A DNA stretch of 64,000 nt from Humisphaera borealis (GCF_015169395.1 NZ_CP063458.1:4402001-4466000), one strand, 5' to 3'. Shown: positions 53,203 to 62,848, counted from the stretch's first letter. The notes: generated from the sequence alone by a model not told the origin. Made by a program: numbers and translations.

Positions 53203-53608
53203 CAGGGAGCCTGTCCTTACGCTGACCGATCTGGCCGCCGGAAAGGGCGACGCGGGCGCTTGCCTCTATCGCTCTGGGTACACCGAACTCGTGACGATGC
53301 CGAAACTTGGATACCAGTCCTCCACCGGTACCCGCGGCCGACCGTTCCCGGCCAAATGGATAAGTCCCTGAGTCTACCAGATGATCGACCGCCTTAAAGG
53401 GAAAACAACGTTCCTCGCGATGGGAAACCCGTTATCGGACCGGACACGGTCGGGTCTGGTTGGCAATGCAATGGCGCTGCGTTACCGAATCATTGCCTCG
53501 ACGCGGTCCCCTCACGCGTATCAACGTGTTTTACGTTTCGACCTAGTCGCCCGTTCGCTTTGCTCTTGTGGCACCCTTGCGGCAAACTGAGCTTTCGACG
53601 GAGGTTCC
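53203..53608. other. Divergent promoter region between the giant gene and moaC
   Basis: The 406 bases hold no gene and no convincing -35/-10 pair or dyad that I can support. The moaC side has GGAGG before GTG 53609; the giant gene has no clear ribosome site before ATG 53202. Confidence 0.4.
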
Positions 53609-54121
53609 GTGTCTCAGCCAGAACAAACCGACAATCCGCGATTGACCCACCTCGACGAAAAGGGCGCCGCCCGAATGGTCGATGTCGGCGACAAACCCGT
53701 GGCCGCACGCCGTGCCGTCGCCGAGGGATCTGTGACGATGCAGCCGGCAACCCTGCGGGCGATCGCCGAGCAGCACGTTCCCAAGGGCGAAGTCCTGAAC
53801 ACCGCCCGCATCGCCGGCATCATGGCGGCCAAGCGGTGCGGGGAACTGATCCCCCTCTGCCACCCATTGCCGCTCGAGAGCGTGGAGGTCGATTTCGACA
53901 TCCCGGATCTGGAACCGGCCGAAGGCGAGCCGGCGAAGATCTATATCAGGGCGATTGCCGGTATCACCGCCAAGACGGGCGTCGAAATGGAAGCGCTGAC
54001 AGCCGTTTCTGTCGCCGCATTGACGATTTACGACATGTGCAAAGCGATCGATAAGACAATGGTGATCGGCGAGATTCGAGTGGTGAGCAAGACCGGCGGG
54101 AAGTCGGAATTGAACCGTTGA
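53609..54121 (+). CDS. moaC: Cyclic pyranopterin monophosphate synthase MoaC
   Basis: The 170-residue enzyme makes cyclic pyranopterin monophosphate in molybdenum-cofactor synthesis. It has [36 protein letters not shown], and the catalytic block [20 protein letters not shown] then MCKAIDK. Its length is normal. GGAGG lies 4 bases before GTG 53609. No other moa gene is in the window. Confidence 0.95.
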   Translation: MSQPEQTDNPRLTHLDEKGAARMVDVGDKPVAARRAVAEGSVTMQPATLRAIAEQHVPKGEVLNTARIAGIMAAKRCGELIPLCHPLPLESVEVDFDIPDLEPAEGEPAKIYIRAIAGITAKTGVEMEALTAVSVAALTIYDMCKAIDKTMVIGEIRVVSKTGGKSELNR

Positions 54122-54183
54122 GATGCTTGCGGGCAAGTCGAAGTGGGTGACCAGTCATTCGGCAGTGATGCAGGAGATTCGAG

Positions 54184-55263
54184 ATGTCTGAGAGTTTGGT
54201 CGGTGTGGGCATCATCGGCTTCGGCCGTATCGGCGCGGAGCACGCCGCCTGGCTTTCCCAGGCGACCAACGCGCGTGCGATCGCCGTTGCCGACGCCACG
54301 CCGGCCCGGCAGGCCATCGCCCGGGAGCGCGGACTAAGGGTTTACGCGACGCCAGCCGAACTACTGGCCGATCCGCAAGTCGCGGCAGTCCTGGTCGCGA
54401 CGCCGACGGCGATGCACGTCGAGCATGCAACCGCTGCCCTGGCCGCCGGTAGGCATCTCGTGGTGGAAAAGCCCATGGCGCTCGACCTGCCGCAGGCCAA
54501 GCAGCTCGTCGCGCTCGCTCGGCAGAAGGACCTCGTCCTGAGTGTTTTCCACAACCGTCGCTGGGACATCGACTTCCTGACGGTAAAGAAAACCGTCGAA
54601 GCCGGGGTACTGGGGAAACTGATCAACGTCGAAAGCCGCCTGGGCCAGTGGGCTAGCTGCGTCGGGCCGGCGGCGAAGGAGTACCGCCCCGGTTGGCGGA
54701 ACGAGGCCAGCTTCGGCGGCGGCGGGCTGTACGACTGGGGCTCACACTTTGTCGACCAGCTCTGGCGACTGCTTTGGCCGGCAAAGCCCGTCCGCGTCTA
54801 TGCCCAACTCCGGGGCAATGTCTGGACGAACGACTGCGACGACTTTGCCCGGGTGCTGATCGACTTCGACAATGGTGTCGCCGGTCTGTGCGAGATCAAC
54901 ACCACGACCACAACCCCGCTCGACCGCTGGCGGCTCGATGGCACCCGCGGCTCGGCGAGCAGCCCGCACTCGGCCGCGTTCGACACCAAGGCCTGGGCTC
55001 ATCTCCGCCATACCCCGGCACCGGCGACAGGCCCCCTGACGGCCGAGATGGCAATCGCGCCAATCGACCTACCCAAGTCCGATCCCGGGCTGACCGAAAC
55101 GCAGATCTGGGAGCAGTTCGCCGCCGCGGTCCAGGGCAAAGGTGAACCGGCCGTCAGAGCCGAGAGTGTGTTATGCACCATGGCGGTGCTGGATGCCGCG
55201 AGAGAAAGCAGCCGAACGGGCAAGGCGATCGACGTGAGCGACGCGGTGGAATGGGTGCTGTAA
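54184..55263 (+). CDS. Gfo/Idh/MocA-family oxidoreductase
   Basis: The 359-residue product has an N-terminal Rossmann fold (VGIIGFGRIGAEHAAWLSQA), VATPTAMHVEHATAALAAGRH, and the family's lysine in VVEKPMALDLPQA. The C-terminal domain has GGGLYDWGSHFVDQL with the His that usually acts on the sugar substrate. These NAD(P) enzymes oxidise or epimerise sugars and inositols. GGAG lies 7 bases before the ATG. It lies 62 bases downstream of moaC without an obvious functional link. Confidence 0.9.
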   Translation: MSESLVGVGIIGFGRIGAEHAAWLSQATNARAIAVADATPARQAIARERGLRVYATPAELLADPQVAAVLVATPTAMHVEHATAALAAGRHLVVEKPMALDLPQAKQLVALARQKDLVLSVFHNRRWDIDFLTVKKTVEAGVLGKLINVESRLGQWASCVGPAAKEYRPGWRNEASFGGGGLYDWGSHFVDQLWRLLWPAKPVRVYAQLRGNVWTNDCDDFARVLIDFDNGVAGLCEINTTTTTPLDRWRLDGTRGSASSPHSAAFDTKAWAHLRHTPAPATGPLTAEMAIAPIDLPKSDPGLTETQIWEQFAAAVQGKGEPAVRAESVLCTMAVLDAARESSRTGKAIDVSDAVEWVL

Positions 55264-55309
55264 AACCGGCCGTGTCGCGGGTAGCCAAACACCTTGGGAA
55301 GATGCCGGC

Positions 55310-56164
55310 TTAGCCGTTGGTCTCCTGGCGGACACGCTGCTGAATGGCGCGGTGGAGTTTCGCCGTCAGCGGCCCGCAACGGCCCTGGCCGATGTACTTT
55401 TCATTCCAGCGGGCGACCCAACTGATCTCTCTCGTGGTGCTGGTGATGAACAGTTCCTGGGCGCGGACGGCCTCGCTTTCCATCAGCGTCCGCTCGTCGA
55501 CTTCGATCTTCAACTCCGCCGCACACTGGAACAGTACTTCGCGGGTGATGCCGGGAAGCACCTTAGAACCCACGGGGTGGGTCACGATCTTGCCGTTGAT
55601 GATCGCAAACACATTGCTCGCCGAGCACTCGGTGACCACGCCGTTCTCAACGAACACCGCTTCGTCGTAGCCCTGGCTGACGGCTTCGTTCTTGGCCAAG
55701 ACGTTGGCCAGCAGTGCGATGGACTTGATCCAGCAGCGCTTCCATCGCTCGTCCGGGACGGCCATCAGTTTGGCGCCTTCCCCCTCGCCGGGGTTGGGGA
55801 TCGGCGGCAGCGGACGGCAGTAGGCGACGACCGTTCCGGACGGGCTTTCGGGGAAGACATGGTTCCGCGGTGCGACGCCTCGGGTCGCCTGCAGGTAGAT
55901 CATGCCCTCGCGAACGCCGCTGCGATCGACCAGCTTCAGCAGCCCGGCTTCGAGTTCGGTTCGAGGCGTCGGCAACGCCAGTTTGATCCCCGCGGCGGAG
56001 CGTTCGAGGCGGTCCAGGTGTTCCTTGAAGGTGAACGGCCGGCCGTTGTACAGCCGGAACACTTCGTAGACCCCGTCGGCGAACTGGTAGCCGCGGTCCT
56101 CGACGCCGATGCGGGCGTCGGCCATGGGAATGATTTCGCCGTTGATGTAAACGAGTTCGGACAT
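55310..56164 (-). CDS. D-amino-acid transaminase-like class IV aminotransferase
   Basis: The 284-residue PLP enzyme starts MSELVYINGEIIPMADARIG, then EDRGYQFADGVYEVFRLYNG. It has the Schiff-base Lys in LLANVLAKNEAVSQG and the phosphate loops VVTECSASNVFAI and GSKVLPGITREVL. These patterns fit D-alanine aminotransferase of Bacillus type better than branched-chain transaminase. It would supply D-amino acids or act on related keto acids. AGGTG is 4 bases before ATG 56164; an extra 12 codons upstream were rejected. It converges with the oxidoreductase gene. Confidence 0.88.
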   Translation of the reverse strand: MSELVYINGEIIPMADARIGVEDRGYQFADGVYEVFRLYNGRPFTFKEHLDRLERSAAGIKLALPTPRTELEAGLLKLVDRSGVREGMIYLQATRGVAPRNHVFPESPSGTVVAYCRPLPPIPNPGEGEGAKLMAVPDERWKRCWIKSIALLANVLAKNEAVSQGYDEAVFVENGVVTECSASNVFAIINGKIVTHPVGSKVLPGITREVLFQCAAELKIEVDERTLMESEAVRAQELFITSTTREISWVARWNEKYIGQGRCGPLTAKLHRAIQQRVRQETNG

Positions 56165-56539
56165 AAGACACCTTCCGAGGAACGCGGTACGACGACTCAT
56201 TGTATCGGACGGAGCGGGTGGGTGACATCGGTGGATACGAGCGTCCGTAAGAAGTTCTGTACAACTTTACGTTACACAGCTTCCCAAGCGTTGCTGGCGA
56301 CGTTGAAATCGTAGGACTTTCATCCTCAACAGCCCGCTCTTCGTTCATTCCGGATAGACGCAGAGTGAGATCACTGAGGATGAGGGTTGGACCGTCAGCC
56401 CGACATCGCCAGCACGAGATGGAAACCCGTGGCACGGAATCTGATCCGTCCCACTCAGGCAGTGTCAGGTCGCTTGATGGTTCGTCGATTCCTGAAAGTC
56501 CACAAAGCGCTGTGATTGCATATACTGCGGAACTCGCTC
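56165..56539. other. Divergent intergenic region upstream of menG
   Basis: The 375 bases have no coding signal. A short dyad AAGTT-N6-AACTT lies at 56252-56267. TATACT at 56522-56527 could be a -10 box for menG but has no good -35 partner. I see nothing else. Confidence 0.35.
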
Positions 56540-57403
56540 ATGACCTCGACACCGCCCCAACCCGCACCGTCCACAGGCAGCACCGCCGTCGCGTGGGATG
56601 ACAACCTCCTGCAGAACCCGCACGCCGTCGCCGACAAGCAGAAACGCGTCCAGAGGATGTTCGCGGCGATCGCGCCGAGCTACGACCTGAACAACCGCGT
56701 GCATAGCCTTTGGGTCGATCAGTATTGGCGGCGCAAGGCGGTGAAGCTATCGAATTTGACGCCGACGGATCGGGTGGTGGACGTGGCGTGTGGGACGGGT
56801 GATTTGACATTGAAGTACGCGAACGGCCTTTACTCCGTCGCTGCCAGAACGGGGTCTGACGGTCCGCGCGAAGGTCAGATCGTCGGGATCGACTACACCT
56901 TTGAGATGCTGCCGATTGCCCGGTTGAAGGCCGGTGCCGCGTCCGCTCCAGTCCGAAGCCATCCAGCCCCGACCTTCCTCGGATCGACCACCCGTTTCCT
57001 CAACGGCGACGCCCAACGCCTCCCCCTGCCCGACGCCTCGGCCGATGTCGTCTCGATCGCGTTCGGCATTCGTAACGTCGCCGACCCGGCCAAGGCGATT
57101 CGCGAGTTCTACCGCGTTCTCCGTCCCGGCGGACGGCTCATCATTTTGGAGTTCTCGCTGCCGACGAACCCCGTGCTGCGCGGCTTGTACAACTTCTACT
57201 TCCGCCAGATCCTGCCTCGAACCGCGACGCTGATCTCCGGCGACAAGAGCGGGGCTTACAAGTACCTGCCGGAGTCGGTGAATACGTTTATTGGACGCGA
57301 CCAAATGCGGGGGATGATGAACGACGCCGGGTTCACCGACATCTCGCAGCACGCGATGACGTTCGGTGTCTGCATCTGCTACCGGGGCGTCAAGAAGGCG
57401 TAA
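56540..57403 (+). CDS. menG: Demethylmenaquinone methyltransferase (UbiE/MenG)
   Basis: The 287-residue SAM enzyme methylates the quinone ring as the last step of menaquinone synthesis. It has the family start MFAAIAPSYDLNNRVHSLWVD, motif I VVDVACGTGDLTLKYA, DVVSIAFGIRNVAD, REFYRVLRPGGRLIILEFS, and the closing FIGRDQMRGMMNDAGF. Compared with E. coli UbiE (251 residues) it carries a Pro/Ser leader and two loop insertions (ARTGSDGPREGQ; GAASAPVRSHPAP). It is followed by ubiX and ubiA homologues, a quinone-pathway context. Confidence 0.94.
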   Translation: MTSTPPQPAPSTGSTAVAWDDNLLQNPHAVADKQKRVQRMFAAIAPSYDLNNRVHSLWVDQYWRRKAVKLSNLTPTDRVVDVACGTGDLTLKYANGLYSVAARTGSDGPREGQIVGIDYTFEMLPIARLKAGAASAPVRSHPAPTFLGSTTRFLNGDAQRLPLPDASADVVSIAFGIRNVADPAKAIREFYRVLRPGGRLIILEFSLPTNPVLRGLYNFYFRQILPRTATLISGDKSGAYKYLPESVNTFIGRDQMRGMMNDAGFTDISQHAMTFGVCICYRGVKKA

Positions 57404-57473
57404 TGGTCAGAGTGCCGGCGTCCGGCGGATTTGAAAGCCGAATGGGCTCGAAGACCACTACACTGTGGGCGTC

Positions 57474-58076
57474 ATGGACATCGTCACCGCCATCACCGGC
57501 GCCAGCGGCGCTTTGTACTCTCAGCGTTTCATCCAAGGCCTCGTACAGGCCGGCGTGAACGTCCATCTGGTTGTCTCGCCGTTGGGCCGGCGGCTGCTGC
57601 ACGATGAACTGGGCATGGAGACTGTTAATCTCCCCATGCTCGCCGGGACTGACGACCACACGATCACCCTCTACAACTACAACGACGTTGGCAGCAAGTT
57701 GGCGAGTGGCTCGTTTCTCCATGACGGCATGGTCGTCGTCCCCTGTTCCAGTAATACGCTCGCCGAAATCGCCCATGGCCTGGGTGACAACCTCATCAGC
57801 CGGGCTGCCGCGGTGACCTTAAAGGAACGCCGCCGGCTCATCGTCGTCCACCGCGAAATGCCACTGTCGCCGATCGACATCAACAACTACAAAGCGCTCT
57901 CCGATGCCGGTGTGATTCTTTGCCCGGCGAACCCCGGCTTCTATCTTAATCCGACAACCGTGCTGGAGGTGGTCGACTTCGTCGCCGGCAAACTGCTCGA
58001 TCTCGTCGGCGTCAAACATTCCCTCGATACGCGGTGGGACCCCAAGGTCGTCCGGCCACCGATGCAGACGATGTAG
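57474..58076 (+). CDS. ubiX: Flavin prenyltransferase, UbiX/MqnM-like
   Basis: The 200-residue enzyme makes prenylated FMN, the cofactor of UbiD-type decarboxylases. It has TAITGASGALYSQRFIQGL, SSNTLAEIAHGLGDNLISRA, VTLKERRRLIVVHREMPLS, and the closing AGVILCPANPGFYL. In bacteria using the futalosine route this is the MqnM role next to MqnL; no ubiD/mqnL gene is visible in the window. ATG 57474 was preferred to GTG 57465 because it starts exactly at the family N-terminus. Confidence 0.93.
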   Translation: MDIVTAITGASGALYSQRFIQGLVQAGVNVHLVVSPLGRRLLHDELGMETVNLPMLAGTDDHTITLYNYNDVGSKLASGSFLHDGMVVVPCSSNTLAEIAHGLGDNLISRAAAVTLKERRRLIVVHREMPLSPIDINNYKALSDAGVILCPANPGFYLNPTTVLEVVDFVAGKLLDLVGVKHSLDTRWDPKVVRPPMQTM

Positions 58077-58220
58077 CCACCGGCCTTCAACAAGGCGAAG
58101 ACCACCATTCCGTCGCAGCGTTCCGGCTTTGCGTTTTGGCTTCACCTTGTCTGCCAAGTGATGCGCCGGGCCGGCCGGCGTTTTCGATTGACGGCGTCTG
58201 CCTTAGACTCTTCGGCAAGC

Positions 58221-59150
58221 ATGACCTCCGCCCCGACATCTCCATTCCCCGCTTCGCCGATCTCAATCGGTCAGAAACTCCGCGTGTTTGCGGGCGATAT
58301 CAAGATCAGCCATACGGTCTTCGCGCTGCCGTTTGCTCTGCTGAGCAGTTTCCTCGCGGCGTCGAAACTGCCTTCAGGCATGCCGAGTGTCGGTCAGATT
58401 TCGCTGGTGATCATCTGCATGATCGCCGCCAGAACGCTCGCGATGGCCGCCAATCGGCTGCTGGACGCGGGGCTCGACAAGCTCAATCCCCGCACGGCTC
58501 GACGGGCCATTCCATCGGGCGCGCTGTCGCCGGTGTTCTATTTTGCCGTCGGCGTCGTATGCACCGGGGCATTCATGGCCGCGTGCTACGGGTTCTACAT
58601 TCTCGACCGCAATCCTCTGCCCGTGTTGCTCGGCCTGCCAGTACTGCTGTTCCTCTGCAGCTACCCGTTCTTGAAGCGATTTACCCGCCTCTGCCACTAC
58701 TACCTTGGCGCGGCTTTGGCTTTGGCACCGATCTGTGCCTGGGTCGCGATTCGTGGGTCGATTGATGCGCCCCCGTTCTGGATGGCCGGCGCAGTACTCT
58801 GCTGGACCGCCGGATTTGACATCATTTACGCCTGCCAGGACTACGCTTCCGACGTCGCGACCGGCGTGTTCTCGGTTCCGGCGAAGGTGGGGATCGCCAA
58901 TGCCCTCTGGATCAGCCGGGCGACCCACCTGTTGTCAGCGACCATGCTCGTCGTGCTGGGACTGTCGGCGAGGCCGCCACTGGGGACGCTCTATTTCATT
59001 GGCGTCGGGTTGGCGATCGCGTTGCTGCTCACCGAGCATCTGTTGGTGAAACCGAATGATCTTTCGAAGGTGGGGCTGGCGTTCTTTACGATTAACGGGG
59101 TGATCAGCATCGTCCTGGGAACGCTCGGAATTGCGGATGTCCTTTTGTAG
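58221..59150 (+). CDS. UbiA-family polyprenyltransferase (MqnP-like)
   Basis: The 309-residue integral membrane enzyme attaches the isoprenoid tail to an aromatic ring precursor. It has the first Asp-rich motif NRLLDAGLDKLNPRT (N-x3-D-x3-D, near residue 77), the second DYASD with preceding Asp in DIIYACQDYASD, and about nine membrane segments. It begins ISIGQKLRVFAGDIKISHTV, similar to 4-hydroxybenzoate/MqnP transferases. With ubiX and menG beside it, menaquinone synthesis by the futalosine pathway is the best guess. ATG 58221 was chosen. Confidence 0.9.
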   Translation: MTSAPTSPFPASPISIGQKLRVFAGDIKISHTVFALPFALLSSFLAASKLPSGMPSVGQISLVIICMIAARTLAMAANRLLDAGLDKLNPRTARRAIPSGALSPVFYFAVGVVCTGAFMAACYGFYILDRNPLPVLLGLPVLLFLCSYPFLKRFTRLCHYYLGAALALAPICAWVAIRGSIDAPPFWMAGAVLCWTAGFDIIYACQDYASDVATGVFSVPAKVGIANALWISRATHLLSATMLVVLGLSARPPLGTLYFIGVGLAIALLLTEHLLVKPNDLSKVGLAFFTINGVISIVLGTLGIADVLL

Positions 59151-59196
59151 GGCGGGCATTGCCTGCCGAAAGACATGTGCCGTGCCGAGGCCCATC

Positions 59197-59220
59197 GCGT
59201 CCGCCAAGGCGGACCCTACG
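59197..59220. repeat. CGCGTCCGCC-family palindromic repeat, single copy
   Basis: The word matches those at 13506-13529, 18692-18715 and 22253-22276 over 24 bases. It ends four bases after the anmK-side boundary, covering the anmK stop codon region (59216-59218). Confidence 0.85.
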
Positions 59221-60454
59221 GTTTTGGGGTGACGCTTCCCAAAACGACGGCTTTTTTCGCACCGGTTGCGGTGGGGATATTGCCGGGCACGCAGTCGATC
59301 GTCGCCGCGCCAAGGAGTGCAAATGCCATCGCTTCTTTCGCGTCACTGGGCACTCCCAATTCGTCCGAGGTTCGCACCGGCATGTCGCCCAGGGGTTGCT
59401 TCAGCAGGCACATCAGGGTGGCGTTCTTGGTGCCGCCGCCGCTGACGATCAGTTCATCGGGGAAGGGCCAGAACCGGCGGATGGCGTCGGCGATCGTTGT
59501 CGCCGACAGAAGGCACGCCGTCCGCATCAGATTCTCGAACGGAAAGTTACGGCCGATGGTCTCGTAGGCCTTGGCGAAGAGCTGAATCATCGCCGGGCCG
59601 TCAGTGCTCTTGGGGGGAGATGCCTGGAAATAGGGGTCGGAGAGCATCAGGCTCATGAGCGGGTAGATCGCCTGGCCGTTCTTCGCGATCTCGCCGTTAC
59701 GGTCGAATCCCGGGCCCTGGGGGTCGTAGAGGCGCATCAGGTGGTCGCTGACGCAGTTGCCAGGGCCCGTGTCGAAAGCGATGACGTTTGCCGGGCCGCC
59801 GCCGGGCGGCAGGTAGGTCACATTCGCGATCCCGCCGATGTTCAGAAGCACACGTGATTTGACGGGATCGCGGAACAGGATGTAGTCGGCGAACGGCACA
59901 AGCGGCGCGCCCTGTCCGCCGGCCGCGCAATCGGCCCGCCTGAAGTCGCTGACGACACTGCATTCGGTTTCGGCCGCCAGGAGGGAAGGATCCAACAACT
60001 GCATCGTGCAAGGCGGGGCGTGGAAGATCGTCTGCCCGTGGGCGGCGATCGCGGAAATCTCGACGGAGGCGAGCCCTTCGGCGGCTACGAGCTCATGAAC
60101 CGCCTTTGCGTAGCAAAGCGACGCGTCGCGGGTGACGCGGGCGAGCGTGCGCAGATCGCTTCCGCCGTTCTGCCGCATGGTGCAGACAGCGTTCCTGAGC
60201 CAGTCGTCGTAGGGAACGTGAACGTGGCGAAGCAGGCGGCAGGTGTAATTGGGGGGCGCGGCGCTATCGATCCGGCCAAAGCCGCCGACCGCCACCAGGG
60301 CCGCATCGACCCCGTCGGCCGAGGTCCCGCTCATGGCACCAATAAAGAGCCGCTCGTCGCGCGCGTTCGCGGGACTGCTTGGTACCAGGGGATCGCAATG
60401 TTGGCGATCAGCCTTCCCGTCGCCTCCTCCGGCGCGCTGGGCGTCGTCAACCAT
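59216..60454 (-). CDS. anmK: Anhydro-N-acetylmuramic acid kinase
   Basis: The 412-residue enzyme phosphorylates and opens 1,6-anhydro-MurNAc in cell-wall recycling. It has the ATPase-fold start LFIGAMSGTSADGVDAALV, AAHGQTIFHAPP, ECSVVSDFRRADCAAGGQGAP, VLLNIGGIANVTYLP, FDTGPGNC, and IVSGGGTKNATLM. It is about 40 residues longer than E. coli AnmK because of a polar N-terminal lead. ATG 60454 was chosen; the frame runs to 60535. No ribosome site is clear. Its presence implies peptidoglycan turnover in this bacterium. Confidence 0.93.
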   Translation of the reverse strand: MVDDAQRAGGGDGKADRQHCDPLVPSSPANARDERLFIGAMSGTSADGVDAALVAVGGFGRIDSAAPPNYTCRLLRHVHVPYDDWLRNAVCTMRQNGGSDLRTLARVTRDASLCYAKAVHELVAAEGLASVEISAIAAHGQTIFHAPPCTMQLLDPSLLAAETECSVVSDFRRADCAAGGQGAPLVPFADYILFRDPVKSRVLLNIGGIANVTYLPPGGGPANVIAFDTGPGNCVSDHLMRLYDPQGPGFDRNGEIAKNGQAIYPLMSLMLSDPYFQASPPKSTDGPAMIQLFAKAYETIGRNFPFENLMRTACLLSATTIADAIRRFWPFPDELIVSGGGTKNATLMCLLKQPLGDMPVRTSDELGVPSDAKEAMAFALLGAATIDCVPGNIPTATGAKKAVVLGSVTPKP

Positions 60455-60599
60455 GGACGGAAGATAGCGAATCAGACCTGTACCAACAACTGGCAACCGC
60501 GCAGCCGTCGCGAGCTTTCCCGCGGAACTCGCCAAACGCGTTGCCGGCGTCGGTGCGTGGGACTACTCTTTGCGTACCAGTTCGTTCCGGACACCACCT

Positions 60600-61109
60600 A
60601 TGGCCGAATCCTCACGAATCCTGAACCACATTCCGAGAGTACATGCCACTGCGGCACCGGAGTCACGACCTTACGAACCCATCTGCGCGGTGTTTCGCAG
60701 GTATCTGCACGGGCAGAGCCTTAAGTTCACGCCGGAGCGCGCGATGATCCTTGATGCGGTCCTGCGAAAGGACAGCCTTTTCGATGCCGAGCGGCTCGTT
60801 GATGATCTGAAGGCGCTCGGCCACCGGGTAAGCCGGGCGACCGCTTACCGTACGCTGACCCACCTGCAGGATGCAGGAATCGTCAAACAGGTCTTTCTCG
60901 ACAACAAGCAGAGTTACTACGAAGTAGTCGCCGGCCGGCAGACCCACGATTACCTTATTTGCGTCGCCACGGGGAAGGTAATCGAGTTCAGCAGTGAAAA
61001 GGTGCGTCGGCTCCGCGAAGAGATCTGTCGCGAGCACGGATTTGAACCGCTGTCACACCAGTTGCAGATTTATGGGGTCAGCCCGGAAGGCCGCAAGAAA
61101 TCGGAATAG
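60600..61109 (+). CDS. Fur-family transcriptional regulator with an altered zinc site
   Basis: The product has 169 residues. The winged helix (residues 35-100) is clear: FTPERAMILDAVLRKDSLFD then AERLV, SRATAYRTLTHLQDAGIVKQ and VFLDNKQSYYEV. The dimerisation half has HDYLICVATGKVIEFSSEKV, where Fur proteins normally have CxxCG; the second Cys is Thr. No second CxxC follows, so the structural zinc is probably not bound in the usual way. The regulatory His/Glu residues (HDY, H in EPLSHQLQIYG) are partly kept. It lies on the strand opposite to anmK, with 145 bases between the two starts. Confidence 0.87.
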   Translation: MAESSRILNHIPRVHATAAPESRPYEPICAVFRRYLHGQSLKFTPERAMILDAVLRKDSLFDAERLVDDLKALGHRVSRATAYRTLTHLQDAGIVKQVFLDNKQSYYEVVAGRQTHDYLICVATGKVIEFSSEKVRRLREEICREHGFEPLSHQLQIYGVSPEGRKKSE

Positions 61110-61580
61110 TTGGCCAATGCGAACGTCGCAGGCTTAGCAGAGCGCCATAAAGGTGGCGAGCGACAATAGGAAGATGCGCGTCTTGCGCGCCTGAAAAGAG
61201 GGGTGGGTCAGCAGGAGGATGGGGGCAGCGAACATTGTTTTCCTCGCGACTTAGGAATTCCCGGCGACGCGACCCCTCACGCAATGGCCGTGCCCAAACC
61301 GACCAGAGCTTAAAAGACCTCTCAATCAAGCAGATCTGCTGGTTCCAATAAACTGCTGTGGTCCGTTTGCAACGAATGATGCCCGTGAGCCACGCCCGAA
61401 TGTGGAAAATTCACAACACGGTGCATTTGGTCAGGTCATTTCACACCCATCTGAAACAAGCAAGTATTGGTATGTAAAGGAGTTGGGGGCGATAGCCGAT
61501 GTATAAGACAGGAATCTGGATACAAGGAACAAAATTTTGCGCAATGACGACCCTAATCCTGTCGTGTACGTATAAAACAG
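61110..61580. other. AT-richer intergenic region between fur and the AraC regulator
   Basis: The 471 bases lack a believable gene. The right half (61320-61575) is distinctly AT-richer than the window, a likely promoter region for the AraC-type gene. I could not identify a -35/-10 pair with confidence. Confidence 0.4.
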
Positions 61581-62825
61581 GTGATTGAAATTAACACCCC
61601 GTTAAGAGAGTCATCTGCGTCGGAAGGCGAGAATCGAGAGTTTTACGTGACCCCCGTGACAAGAGAATCTGTAACAAGTCGTCAGCTACTGGACCTGCTC
61701 AAGCCACATGCCTCGTTTGCGCAGGGACTTGTGATCACCAGCCTGCCCCGCGGTGGTCTGCACATCACGCAGCCGCTGAACGTGTCGGAAACGGTCATGC
61801 GAAGCTACGGCGAGGGCCTGCATGCCGAAGATCGACTGTCGTGGCAGGCGATCCTTGGCGGCGAGCCGGTGCGTCTCAGTGATGTTTTCACGGACGAGGC
61901 CGCTTCGCGCAACGGCTACGTCAAGAACATCCTCGCCCCGATGGGCATCAAGTACGTCTTGGCGCTGCCGCTTTCCGGACCAGTTCTGGAAGGCTACCCT
62001 GGGTCGATTCACTTGCTGCGTACCGCCGAACAGGGCGACTTTACCACCGAAGAAATCGAGACGTTACAGCGTGCCGTGAAGGTGTTTGAGGTTGATCTGG
62101 CTGCAGCCAGGCAGGCCCGTCGCACCGGCGCTGCGGCCCACCAGCTGGTAGCGCGTCCGGCCCTGAGCCTTACCGTATTCGATTCGCACCTCAAGCCGCT
62201 CACCCCGACAGAGGGCCTGGACGGCGTTGACGAAGGTCTCCGTGCCCAACTGATTGAGCAGGCCCGTCAGCAGTTGGCCGCCCAAAGCGGGCTTGATGTC
62301 GATCTGCAGCGCATCACCGTACCCGATAGCCATGGCGACCGGTGGGTGTTCAATCGCGTGGTCTACAAGAAGTATCCCGCGCTCGGCGAAGGCCCCGCCA
62401 TCTTCTTCTGCCTTCAGCCGGACTGCACCGACTGGAACGGCGTGCGGGTCTCTGACTTCCAGGCGGATCCGGAACTGTCCCGGCTGATCCCGGCCGTCAA
62501 GTTCATGTATGCCGAGTACAGCAGGGGCCCGACGCTCACCGAGATCGCCCAGCAGGTGAAGCTAAGCCCGTTCCATTTCCACCGCCGTTTCACCGAATTG
62601 CTGGGTATGACGCCCAAGCAATACATGCTGGCCTGCCAGATTCAGCAGTCCAAGTCCGATCTGCTGTCCGGCCAGAAAGAGCTCGCGACCATTGCCAAGG
62701 AATGTGGCTTTGCCCACCAAAGCCACTTTACGAGCCGGTTCAAGCAGGCGACCGGCCTGACGCCGACCCGTTGGCGTCGCATGGCCAGTCGTCGGGCTCC
62801 CAACGCGGCGGCCGATCAGAACTGA
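61581..62825 (+). CDS. AraC-family transcriptional regulator with a GAF-like sensor
   Basis: The product has 414 residues. Residues 35-170 look like a GAF-type sensor (RQLLDLLKPHASFAQGLVIT, GEPVRLSDVFTDEAASRNGY, APMGIKYVLALPLS). Residues 310-395 hold the two AraC helix-turn-helix units (PTLTEIAQQVKLSPFHFHRR, FTELLGMTPKQYMLACQIQQ, LATIAKECGFAHQSHFTSRF, KQATGLTPTRWRR). GTG 61581 is the first start of the frame and has no strong ribosome site. The signal and targets are unknown; the gene is alone between AT-rich DNA and a terminator. Confidence 0.9.
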   Translation: MIEINTPLRESSASEGENREFYVTPVTRESVTSRQLLDLLKPHASFAQGLVITSLPRGGLHITQPLNVSETVMRSYGEGLHAEDRLSWQAILGGEPVRLSDVFTDEAASRNGYVKNILAPMGIKYVLALPLSGPVLEGYPGSIHLLRTAEQGDFTTEEIETLQRAVKVFEVDLAAARQARRTGAAAHQLVARPALSLTVFDSHLKPLTPTEGLDGVDEGLRAQLIEQARQQLAAQSGLDVDLQRITVPDSHGDRWVFNRVVYKKYPALGEGPAIFFCLQPDCTDWNGVRVSDFQADPELSRLIPAVKFMYAEYSRGPTLTEIAQQVKLSPFHFHRRFTELLGMTPKQYMLACQIQQSKSDLLSGQKELATIAKECGFAHQSHFTSRFKQATGLTPTRWRRMASRRAPNAAADQN

Positions 62826-62848
62826 TGGCGTTAGATTGCGATCGAAAA

